A stretch of 64,000 nucleotides of DNA from Gammaproteobacteria bacterium (GTDB lineage: Bacteria; Pseudomonadota; Gammaproteobacteria; HTCC5015): contig JACDDA010000006.1 of the NCBI GenBank assembly GCA_013817245.1, positions 86,200 through 150,199 on the forward strand. The letters run 5' to 3'. The number at the start of each line of letters is the position of its first letter. Within the stretch, counting starts at the first letter, position 1. The notes under the pieces were generated by a model. It was not told the DNA's origin, searched no databases, and saw nothing but the letters and a program-made list of their open reading frames with translations. Positions 49,213-56,468 of the stretch are shown here, in pieces. The position numbers were made by a program, and so were the translations under genes.

Positions 49213-49842
49213 CTAAGACCGTAAATTACGCTCGGTTTCAGTAAGACTTGCACGAAATGAGGGTCTTTCAAATACGCGGGTAGCGTATTGCATAATAGTT
49301 TTTGCATCCTTAGGTAATTCAACACGGTAATAATCTAAACGCCACAAAATCGGTAACGCAAAACAATCCACCAACGTCATTTCTTCACCTAAAAAATACG
49401 AACGATGATCATCAAACAATCGAGCCATTTGAGTAATATTTTCAGCTAAGTATTTGCGCGCCTTTTCAACTTGACTAGGCGTGCCATCAATCAATTCATC
49501 TAAACGTGTGTACCATTGTTCTTCAATGTGATGAATGACAAGGCGACATTTTGCGCGACTGACAGGGTCTACTGGCAACAAAGGCGGATGCGGATAACGC
49601 TCATCCAGGTATTCCATGATAAGACGTGATTCAGGTAAAACTAAATCTCGATCCACCAATGTTGGCAAATTACCCGTTTGATTAACATCGTACAAATCAG
49701 CGGGTTTGTTATTGAGATCAACATCTACCACATCAACAGTTATATCTTTTTCTTTCAGTACCATGCGGACACGGTGGCTGCGTGCACAATCTGCAGCAGA
49801 ATATAGCGTCATAATCGATCGACGGGTCGCAACAGTAACCAT
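49213..49842 (-). CDS. sspA: Stringent starvation protein A
   Basis: RNA-polymerase-associated protein of the glutathione-S-transferase fold that affects transcription in starvation and stationary phase. The 209 residues show the thioredoxin-like N-domain with LPTLVDRDLVLPESRLIMEYLDERYPHPPLLP and a helical C-domain with YFLGEEMTLVDC. It has no canonical GST catalytic residue, as usual for SspA. petC lies 31 bases upstream and sspB 40 bases downstream, an order shared with Pseudomonas. Confidence 0.95.
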   Translation of the reverse strand: MVTVATRRSIMTLYSAADCARSHRVRMVLKEKDITVDVVDVDLNNKPADLYDVNQTGNLPTLVDRDLVLPESRLIMEYLDERYPHPPLLPVDPVSRAKCRLVIHHIEEQWYTRLDELIDGTPSQVEKARKYLAENITQMARLFDDHRSYFLGEEMTLVDCFALPILWRLDYYRVELPKDAKTIMQYATRVFERPSFRASLTETERNLRS

Positions 49843-49873
49843 TAACGCTCCTAAAACCTAAGTCAAGCCGACA

Positions 49874-50626
49874 TTAAGAAATGTCGCGCCAATACTCTTT
49901 CTTTAAAGCGTATGCCATAGCCGTAAAGACCACTAAAAATAATAACACCCAGATACCAGTAGCATGTCGTTCAGCACGACGAGGATCTGCGGTATAAGTC
50001 AAAAAGTTGGTTAAGTCTCTCACTACCGCATCATATTCGGTGGCGCTTAATTGACCGGGCGTAACCATTTCTAAACTGCTAATCGTAATATGCTCATTGC
50101 CTTCTGCATCTTTTTGCGTATGCGTGATGGCTTTTTGCCAACCCTGCAATTCCCACAATACATGCGGCATACTTACGCCTGGCAATAAAGGGTTATCAAC
50201 TTTGCCAGCATCATTCACGTAAAAACTTTTTAGATAGGTATACAACCAATCTGGACTGCGCGAACGTGCCACTACTGATAAATTCATCGGCACAATACCA
50301 AATACTTTCTCAGCATAAGCAGGTGTCATGGCAGTTTCCATTAATGCACCTACTTTTGTAGATTCACCTTCTGCACTACGCGTAAAGATCAGATTGTTTT
50401 GTAGCTCTTCTTTCGTTAAATCTAAATCACGGCCCATGATGTTGTAACGTTGATAAGATAACGAATGACAACCCATACAATAATTAACAAAATATTTTGC
50501 GCCACGTTGTAAAGAGGCTTTATCACTCAAATCAATATTGGCATCTTCTAACTTAAATTTACTGCCGCTTGCCATAACGACACAAGGCGCCAACACCAAC
50601 AATATTGCTACCAAGATTTTTTTCAT
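49874..50626 (-). CDS. petC: Cytochrome c1 of the bc1 complex
   Basis: Passes electrons from the Rieske protein to soluble cytochrome c. The 250-residue protein has a signal peptide (cleaved after VVMA), a CMGCHSL haem c site near residue 51, a methionine-rich region supplying the sixth ligand (probably PGVSMPHV near 148-155), and a C-terminal membrane anchor (about 225-243). Its start overlaps the petB stop by four bases, giving one petABC transcript. Confidence 0.96.
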   Translation of the reverse strand: MKKILVAILLVLAPCVVMASGSKFKLEDANIDLSDKASLQRGAKYFVNYCMGCHSLSYQRYNIMGRDLDLTKEELQNNLIFTRSAEGESTKVGALMETAMTPAYAEKVFGIVPMNLSVVARSRSPDWLYTYLKSFYVNDAGKVDNPLLPGVSMPHVLWELQGWQKAITHTQKDAEGNEHITISSLEMVTPGQLSATEYDAVVRDLTNFLTYTADPRRAERHATGIWVLLFLVVFTAMAYALKKEYWRDIS

Positions 50627-51849
50627 TTGTACGTCACTCTTTCTGGCTCAGGCTTTGTGTTTTCATTACGACTAATAAAGAACAACACACCAAAAAATCC
50701 AAAATAAATCAAAGTACACAACTGCGAAATAAGCGTGAATAACGGTTCAACAGGCTGCATACCCAAGTAACCCAACACCACAAAGGCAATAATAAATGCG
50801 GTCAGATTTATTTTGTACGCCAATGAACGATAACGAATTGAACGCACTTTGCATCGATCTAACCACGGCAAGAAAAACAACACCATGACTGCTGCGCCCA
50901 TCGCCATCACGCCGCCTAATTTAGAGGGGATGGCACGCAAAATGGCGTAAAACGGCGTGAAATACCATACAGGTTTGATATGTTCAGGCGTTTTCAAAGG
51001 ATCAGCAGGAATAAAATTATCGTGCTCTTGGAAATAACCGAAAAATTCGGGGATATAAAACACAATAATGGTGAACACAATCAAGAATACACCGACCCCA
51101 AAAATATCTTTTACGGTGTAATACGGATGAAAAGGAATACCATCTAACGGAACACCTAATTCGTTTTTCTTTTTCTTGATTTCCACGCCATCTGGATTGT
51201 TAGAGCCGACTTCATGTAAAGCAATAAGATGAGCCGCAACTAAACCTACTAACACTAATGGCAAAGCAATAACGTGTAATGCAAAAAAGCGATTGAGCGT
51301 TGCGTCTGCAACCACATAATCACCACGTAACCACAATGACAAGCCATCACCAATAAAAGGAATCGCACTAAAGAGTGAAATAATCACTTGTGCGCCCCAA
51401 AACGACATTTGTCCCCACGGCAGCAAATAACCAAAAAAGGCTTCGCCCATCAAGGTTAGGAAAATTAACATGCCGAAAATCCAAATTAATTCCCGGGGTT
51501 TTTGATAAGAACCGTAAATTAAACCACGGAACATATGCAAATAAACCACGACAAAAAACGCGGAAGCGCCCGTTGCATGCATATTGCGGATGACATCGCC
51601 CCAAGCGACTTCACGCATGATGTATTCAACCGAAGCAAACGCTAAATTTGCATCCGGTTTATAATTCATGGTTAAGAAAATGCCGGTCACAATTTGAATA
51701 ACCAGCACTAACAACGCTAAGGAGCCGAAGTAGTACCAGAAATTAAAATTCTTCGGAGCATAGTATTCACTTAAATGTTCTTTCCACAATTTGGACAAGG
51801 GATAACGTGCGTCAACCCAACCCAATGTATCCGTCAGCCATTTATTCAT
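50623..51849 (-). CDS. petB: Cytochrome b of the bc1 complex
   Basis: The membrane quinol-oxidising subunit carrying two b haems. The 408-residue protein has about eight or nine helices, paired histidines in helices B and D (MHATGASAFFVVVYLHMFRG and LHVIALPLVLVGLVAAHL), and both quinone-site loops. The Qo motif reads PVWY at residues 293-296 (50962-50973) in place of the common PEWY. It overlaps petA by one base and petC by four. Confidence 0.97.
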   Translation of the reverse strand: MNKWLTDTLGWVDARYPLSKLWKEHLSEYYAPKNFNFWYYFGSLALLVLVIQIVTGIFLTMNYKPDANLAFASVEYIMREVAWGDVIRNMHATGASAFFVVVYLHMFRGLIYGSYQKPRELIWIFGMLIFLTLMGEAFFGYLLPWGQMSFWGAQVIISLFSAIPFIGDGLSLWLRGDYVVADATLNRFFALHVIALPLVLVGLVAAHLIALHEVGSNNPDGVEIKKKKNELGVPLDGIPFHPYYTVKDIFGVGVFLIVFTIIVFYIPEFFGYFQEHDNFIPADPLKTPEHIKPVWYFTPFYAILRAIPSKLGGVMAMGAAVMVLFFLPWLDRCKVRSIRYRSLAYKINLTAFIIAFVVLGYLGMQPVEPLFTLISQLCTLIYFGFFGVLFFISRNENTKPEPERVTYK

Positions 51850-52451
51850 TAGGCGTCCTCACCTACTAAGATGATGTTGTCATTGATGTAATGATGTGGC
51901 GGCACCGGCATATTGTCGGGCGCGGGTACGCCTTTGAATACGCGACCTGCTAAATCAAAACGCGAGCCGTGGCAAGGACAGAAAAATCCGCCTTTCCAAT
52001 CGGCGGGCAGACCTGCTGCGCCGGGTTCAGGCTTATACATAGGTGAACAACCTAAGTGCGTACAAATACCCACCATCACTAAATATTCGGCTTTTAATGA
52101 GCGATGCTCATTACGCGCATATTCGGGTTGTTGATCTGTATTTTCTGACGCAGGATCCGCTAAATTATCGGTCAAGGAACCTAGGGTTTGCAGCATGCTG
52201 TCGGTACGACGCACGATCCAAACAGGCTTGCCTTGCCATTTAACGGTCATTTTCATGCCGGCTTCAAGCTGACTAATATCAACTTCAACAGGCGCACCCA
52301 ATGATTTGGCTTTTTCGCTAGGCAACATATATTGAATGCCGGCTACGGTCGCGCCTAAAGCGCCCACTGCGCCGACGGCACTGGTTCCGGCAATTACAAA
52401 GAGACGACGCTCTTTGTCAACGCCGCTGGTATCAAAACTACCCGATGACAT
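51849..52451 (-). CDS. petA: Rieske iron-sulfur protein of the bc1 complex
   Basis: Shuttles an electron from quinol to cytochrome c1. The 200 residues contain an N-terminal membrane helix with a twin-arginine-like start (KERRLFVIAGTSAVGAVGA), and the [2Fe-2S] ligands in box 1, CTHLGC, and box 2, CPCHGSRF (two Cys and two His), with the disulfide cysteines. First gene of the petABC operon; GGGAG six bases before the ATG. TACAAT on the minus strand near 52566-52571 may be its -10. Confidence 0.97.
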   Translation of the reverse strand: MSSGSFDTSGVDKERRLFVIAGTSAVGAVGALGATVAGIQYMLPSEKAKSLGAPVEVDISQLEAGMKMTVKWQGKPVWIVRRTDSMLQTLGSLTDNLADPASENTDQQPEYARNEHRSLKAEYLVMVGICTHLGCSPMYKPEPGAAGLPADWKGGFFCPCHGSRFDLAGRVFKGVPAPDNMPVPPHHYINDNIILVGEDA

Positions 52452-52610
52452 TCATTTCTCCCGACGGAAATCCCGGTTGAATTCAGGTTGAATTCAGTAT
52501 TTTCAAAAAGACCTATCAAGGCATAACTAAAGACAGGTTTGCTGCTAGTGAAAGCGTGCGGATTGTAACAAATTTTGTAAGGGAATCACCAGCACGGCTT
52601 ACGAAAGGCT

Positions 52611-53369
52611 TTAAACCGGATTAGAAATTTCAATAAAACGATGCTCGAGTTGAAAATGCTGCCCTAAATGCGCCGCTAAATTGCGGGGGCCATAACATTC
52701 AGTAGCGTGATGTCCTGCTGCAATAAAATGCACACCGCTTTCAGCCGCTAAATGGGTTTGCTGTTCCGAGGCTTCACCCGTTATATAAGCATCCACACCT
52801 AAAGCAATCGCTTGTTCAAAAAAACCTTGAGCGCCGCCGGTACACCACGCGATACGTTCAATTAGTTTATCGCCGCCAGATAAACAGAGCGGCTCCCGCT
52901 GTAATCCCTGTTGAATCGAGGCGCTGACTTCGCTCACAGTCAACGCTTTAGGTAATCGACCGTAGAACAGCAATTGTTTCGCCGCGCCGTGACCGCTTAC
53001 ACCTTCTATTTGCCAACCCATCTGTGCTGCTAAGCCAGCATTATTGCCGTACAAAAGATGCGCATCTAACGGTAGGTGATAGGCAACCAAATTAATACCG
53101 TGTTGCAACAAGGCAGCAATACGTTGACGCTTGATGCCAACAATCGCCGGATTTTCATCGCGCCAAAAATAACCGTGATGTACTAATAACATATCCGCGC
53201 GCGCAGCAATGGCAGCATCCACTAATTGTTGTGAAGCCGTCACACCCGCAACAATGCGCTGCACTTCTGAGCGGCCTTCCACTTGCAAGCCATTCGGGCA
53301 ATAATCACGAAAATCATCAACACGCAACAAGCTGTGTGTATAAGCCACGATTTCATTAATGTTGGTCAT
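52611..53369 (-). CDS. Nif3-like dinuclear metal protein (YbgI family)
   Basis: A 252-residue protein of the Nif3/DUF34 family, whose members form metal-bound hexameric rings. Conserved metal-site segments are visible: DYCPNGLQVEG near residue 22, LVHHGYFW near 61-68, YHLPLDAH near 97-104 and the C-terminal GHHATECYG. A GTP cyclohydrolase I role has been suggested for the family, but the function remains unsettled. Its ATG is only eight bases from the ATG of the divergent protease gene. Confidence 0.9.
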   Translation of the reverse strand: MTNINEIVAYTHSLLRVDDFRDYCPNGLQVEGRSEVQRIVAGVTASQQLVDAAIAARADMLLVHHGYFWRDENPAIVGIKRQRIAALLQHGINLVAYHLPLDAHLLYGNNAGLAAQMGWQIEGVSGHGAAKQLLFYGRLPKALTVSEVSASIQQGLQREPLCLSGGDKLIERIAWCTGGAQGFFEQAIALGVDAYITGEASEQQTHLAAESGVHFIAAGHHATECYGPRNLAAHLGQHFQLEHRFIEISNPV

Positions 53370-53377
53370 AGGTCCTT

Positions 53378-54514
53378 ATGAAACACGCATCATTTATCGC
53401 CAAAACGGCTTTATTAGGCATTGTAGCAGCGCTACTTTTGTTATGGTTAATCCCGCAACCGAATCCATCAACACCGACTGACACTACGCCCGTCATAAAC
53501 AATGACACTGCAGAATCCAATGACGCCGCGATTGTTACACCGCTCAATTTAGGTACCGGTCCTGTTTCTTACGCAAGCGCCGTAGAACGTGCGGCACCTG
53601 CGGTAGTTAATATCTACACCGCAAAAAAAGTCGCCGTCTCGCAATCACCTTTTGATACTTTGCTTTATGCGCGGCCACGTTATCGCGTTGAAACCGGTTT
53701 AGGTTCGGGCGTCATTATTAATGCTCAAGGTTATATCGCCACTAATTATCACGTGATTAAAGGAGCCGACGATATTCGCGTTTCATTACGCGATGGTCGT
53801 GACTTTGCCGCCGCTCTCGTCGGCGCAGATATAGAAACGGATTTAGCCATTTTAAAAATCGACGCGACTAATTTACAAGCCATCGCAATTGGCAATTCAG
53901 ATGTATTACATGTTGGCGATGTCGTCTTAGCGATCGGCAACCCATTAGGTATTGGCCAAACAGTAACGATGGGGATCATTTCAGCGACCGGGCGACAACA
54001 ATTAGGTTTATCTACGTTTGAAAATTTTTTACAAACCGATGCCGCGATTAATCCTGGCAATTCAGGTGGTGCATTAGTAAACACTCATGGTGAATTAGTC
54101 GGTATTAACAGCGCCATCGTAAGCCAATCCGGTGGTTATGAAGGTATTGGTTTCGCCATTCCCAGCAATATGGCGGGCGAAATTTTTAAAGAATTATTTC
54201 ATCACGGCAAAGTCATTCGCGGTTGGTTAGGCGTAGGCGCGCATGATTTACCAAAAGCTGTAAAACAAAAAGTGCCCGATGGTGTTTGGGTTACTGATAT
54301 TTATCCAAACGGTCCTGCGGATAAAGCCGGTTTACAAATTGGCGACATCATCACGCACATTGACAATGACCCAATTAACAACTCCCATGCAATGTTAACG
54401 CGCATTACTCAACACAAACCTGGCGACAAAATGAAAATTCGATTGTGGCGCAATCAAATTCAACGTTCTATTAATACTACTGCCGTATTAATGCAACGTC
54501 CGGCGGTGCGTTAA
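53378..54514 (+). CDS. degS: Membrane-anchored periplasmic serine protease, DegS/AlgW type
   Basis: A 378-residue trypsin-like protease with a single N-terminal anchor helix (about 10-27), the catalytic triad His in NYHVIKGAD, Asp in TDLAILKI and Ser in NPGNSGGALV, and one PDZ domain (about 275-365). The short anchor plus a single PDZ points to DegS/AlgW, which cleaves the anti-sigma factor RseA/MucA in the envelope-stress response; DegQ/DegP have two PDZ domains. Divergent from the Nif3 gene with only eight bases between starts, as near algW in Pseudomonas. Confidence 0.92.
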   Translation: MKHASFIAKTALLGIVAALLLLWLIPQPNPSTPTDTTPVINNDTAESNDAAIVTPLNLGTGPVSYASAVERAAPAVVNIYTAKKVAVSQSPFDTLLYARPRYRVETGLGSGVIINAQGYIATNYHVIKGADDIRVSLRDGRDFAAALVGADIETDLAILKIDATNLQAIAIGNSDVLHVGDVVLAIGNPLGIGQTVTMGIISATGRQQLGLSTFENFLQTDAAINPGNSGGALVNTHGELVGINSAIVSQSGGYEGIGFAIPSNMAGEIFKELFHHGKVIRGWLGVGAHDLPKAVKQKVPDGVWVTDIYPNGPADKAGLQIGDIITHIDNDPINNSHAMLTRITQHKPGDKMKIRLWRNQIQRSINTTAVLMQRPAVR

Positions 54515-54522
54515 GAGTTTAT

Positions 54523-55047
54523 TTATAAGCTCAAGGTGCGGCGTAGAAAATAAGCGAACCATTGCGTTATCTGAGGCAAACTTGCGATCAAGCGATGCTC
54601 ATCATTAACTAAATGCAAACTGCTTTTATGTTGTTGAGAAAATTGAATTGCGTATTGCACCGGTACAATCTCGTCATTCCAACCATGCACAACTTCCATC
54701 ACCTGCGTAACCGCATGTATATTTTGCCGGCCAAAACCAGGTAGCCCAATTGCAGGCGCTAACAAATATAAACCTTGCGGTTTTAATTGTTCAGCGGCAC
54801 TTGCCACTACATATGCACCCATACTCGAACCTACTAGTACAAGAGGTGTGTGCGTATTAGACATAGCAGGAAAATTCTTTAACAAATAATCCACCCGTTG
54901 CTCAGGATCATCAATACCACGAAAGTCGCCGCTCACCACCTCGCAATTAAAATCGCGGGCAACTTTTGCTAATTCAATAATTTTGGTACCCCACGGACCG
55001 CTTTCTTTACCATGTGCAAAATAAACCAACGCGCGTGATGCGGACAT
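54523..55047 (-). CDS. Alpha/beta hydrolase, YqiA-like
   Basis: A 174-residue single-domain alpha/beta hydrolase. The nucleophile Ser in LVGSSMGAYV (near residue 73), Asp in HGWNDEIVP and His in DEHRL make a complete triad. The short length and HGKESGPWGTK opening recall YqiA-type carboxylesterases. The substrate is unknown. It follows yciA after nine bases on the same strand and converges on the protease gene with eight bases between. Confidence 0.8.
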   Translation of the reverse strand: MSASRALVYFAHGKESGPWGTKIIELAKVARDFNCEVVSGDFRGIDDPEQRVDYLLKNFPAMSNTHTPLVLVGSSMGAYVVASAAEQLKPQGLYLLAPAIGLPGFGRQNIHAVTQVMEVVHGWNDEIVPVQYAIQFSQQHKSSLHLVNDEHRLIASLPQITQWFAYFLRRTLSL

Positions 55048-55056
55048 AAATAAAAA

Positions 55057-55467
55057 TTAACGCGGTTCGCGAATTCGAATGGGTATCGGTCTACCGGTTT
55101 CATCAATTGCCACAAACGAAAAACGCCCTTGCGTAACACATACCGGTCGACCAATCATATTCCGCTCTACCCAAACCTCAACATTAATACGCATCGAGGT
55201 AGTACCTAAATCACCTAATTCAGCATACACACTGACTAAATCACCTACATGCACCGGAAATAAAAACGACATCGCATCGACGGCGACTGTGGTGACTCGA
55301 CGTTGCGCAGTTTGTTTCGCTAACACGCCTGCGCCCAAATCCATTTGCGACATCACCCAGCCACCAAAAATGTCGCCATTAGAATTAGTATCTGCGGGCA
55401 TCGCCATCGTACGCATAACCAAAGTCCCACGCGGTTTACGATCAGGAGCATTTTTATGTTGATTCAT
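55057..55467 (-). CDS. yciA: Acyl-CoA thioesterase YciA
   Basis: A hot-dog-fold acyl-CoA thioesterase of 136 residues. Family residues are in MPADTNSNGDIFGGWVMSQMD, with the catalytic Asp in the GDIFGGW loop, and AVDAMSFLFPVHVGDLVSV. In E. coli and Haemophilus the enzyme is a broad-range thioesterase. Cytosolic. Probably in one operon with the hydrolase gene downstream. Confidence 0.94.
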   Translation of the reverse strand: MNQHKNAPDRKPRGTLVMRTMAMPADTNSNGDIFGGWVMSQMDLGAGVLAKQTAQRRVTTVAVDAMSFLFPVHVGDLVSVYAELGDLGTTSMRINVEVWVERNMIGRPVCVTQGRFSFVAIDETGRPIPIRIREPR

Positions 55468-55520
55468 ATCTTTGTTCCTTGTTTAACTAAGCTCGTCCAA
55501 CCAATCATTCTATTACGTCT

Positions 55521-55640
55521 ATGCAATACAAAATTCAATTACAGCAAAGTACATCAGAAATACCTTGGCACGGCTATCGTCATAACCCACCGCAACCTCA
55601 AACGCTTCAACCTCAGCCCGGATTAAAACCAACCGCGTAA
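55521..55640 (+). CDS. Possible small protein (39 residues)
   Basis: In the 353-base space between yciA and the lipoprotein gene an ATG at 55521 opens a frame of 39 codons ending in TAA at 55640. The protein is rich in Pro and Gln (HNPPQPQTLQPQPGLKPTA at its end) and has no hydrophobic stretch. No ribosome binding site is visible, so this may be chance. It reads toward the lipoprotein gene. Confidence 0.2.
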   Translation: MQYKIQLQQSTSEIPWHGYRHNPPQPQTLQPQPGLKPTA

Positions 55641-55820
55641 ATATTACCGAGAAATCTTACCTAACGTTCATTCAGTTAAGCTAAAAAATAAACGTTTAAT
55701 TAACGTGGCGCACTCATGCATTTTAATCGCAGGCAGTAGAGTAGGCAGATAAAGTCGCCCATGCTAAGCTGCTGGCCACGTTATTATTTTTTATTAGCAA
55801 CCTCTCGCGGAGAACCTTCC
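55641..55820 (+). other. Intergenic space before the NrfJ-like lipoprotein gene
   Basis: AT-rich, with TTAATTAA at 55696-55703 and no clear sigma-70 promoter. An ATG at 55761 is in frame with the lipoprotein but would hide its signal peptide. Nothing else recognisable. Confidence 0.4.
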
Positions 55821-56321
55821 ATGTCTTTGACACGCGCCCTTTGTATTTTGACGCTTTTGAGCTTTTTAACCGCTTGCGGCGAATCGACTGATGATAATAA
55901 AGCAGCAGACAATGCTGTTGCACCGGCTAATACTGACCCTTCTATTGCTCAACATGATCCATGGGGCGCGCCTGCTGTTGCCCCTGAACAAGCTGAAGGC
56001 CAAGCAGCCGTTGACGCTTTTGCCGACAAAGCTCCTAAAGGCAGTTTAGTCGACAAAGCCACTGCCACCGCCAGCGAACAAGATGTCGGCATGGTGAAAG
56101 AAATTATTCCTACCAGCGACGGCGGTATCACCTATGTGCAATTACACACTAAGGGCGGGCCAGTATGGATTGCCGCACAAAATCCTGCTGTAAAAATTGG
56201 TGACAAAGCTAAATTTGATGCGTCCAGTGCGGTTTTTGTCGAAAGCTTTACTAGCTCTAGACTAGACGGCCGTGAATTCAAAAATCTTTACATGGTAAAA
56301 ACACTCGATAAAATAAAATAA
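55821..56321 (+). CDS. Lipoprotein with NrfJ-like OB-fold domain
   Basis: Started at the ATG at 55821, seven bases after GGAGA; from there it begins MSLTRALCILTLLSFLTACGE, a lipoprotein signal with acylated Cys19. An acidic Ala-rich linker follows, then a domain of about 75 residues (GMVKEIIPTSDGGITYVQL to NLYMVKTL). The pattern G-V-x-G-G-Y/I-T-Y-V, W-x-A, VGDK-x-F and a final F-x-x-(I/L)-Y-x-V matches NrfJ-like periplasmic OB domains, found with cytochrome c nitrite reductase and implicated in metal or haem delivery. It sits near several c-type cytochromes. Length 166 residues. Confidence 0.65.
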   Translation: MSLTRALCILTLLSFLTACGESTDDNKAADNAVAPANTDPSIAQHDPWGAPAVAPEQAEGQAAVDAFADKAPKGSLVDKATATASEQDVGMVKEIIPTSDGGITYVQLHTKGGPVWIAAQNPAVKIGDKAKFDASSAVFVESFTSSRLDGREFKNLYMVKTLDKIK

Positions 56322-56336
56322 CATTTTACCAGCAAT

Positions 56337-56377
56337 AAAAAACGCGCCATCGTGAGCAATGAGTGGCGCGTTTTTTT
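56337..56377 (+). terminator. Terminator after the NrfJ-like lipoprotein gene
   Basis: AAAAAACGCGCCA (56337-56349) pairs with TGGCGCGTTTTTT (56364-56376), 13 bases, and continues into T. The A run on the 5' side also makes it a possible terminator for leftward transcripts coming from the ankyrin gene. Confidence 0.85.
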
Positions 56378-56400
56378 ATTATCTTGCATTAAACGTTATA

Positions 56401-56448
56401 CGAAATGCGAAATGCGAAATGCGAAATGCGAAATGCGAAATGCGAAAT
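56401..56448. repeat. Heptanucleotide tandem repeat (CGAAATG) x 6.9
   Basis: Six perfect copies of CGAAATG and a seventh truncated one (CGAAAT), 48 bases without a mismatch, in the 91 bases between the terminator at 56377 and the stop codon of the ankyrin gene. Such a perfect array should vary in copy number by slippage. It lies in no gene. Confidence 0.95.
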
Positions 56449-56468
56449 AATAACTAACGTTTTAAATT

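Noticed and set aside
52563..52580. Pho-box-like TTGTAAC-AAAT-TTTGTAA on the plus strand upstream of petA
   Set aside because: The two TTGTAA units are 12 bases apart rather than 11, the site points away from petA, and no rightward gene follows. It is more likely part of the AT-rich petABC promoter.
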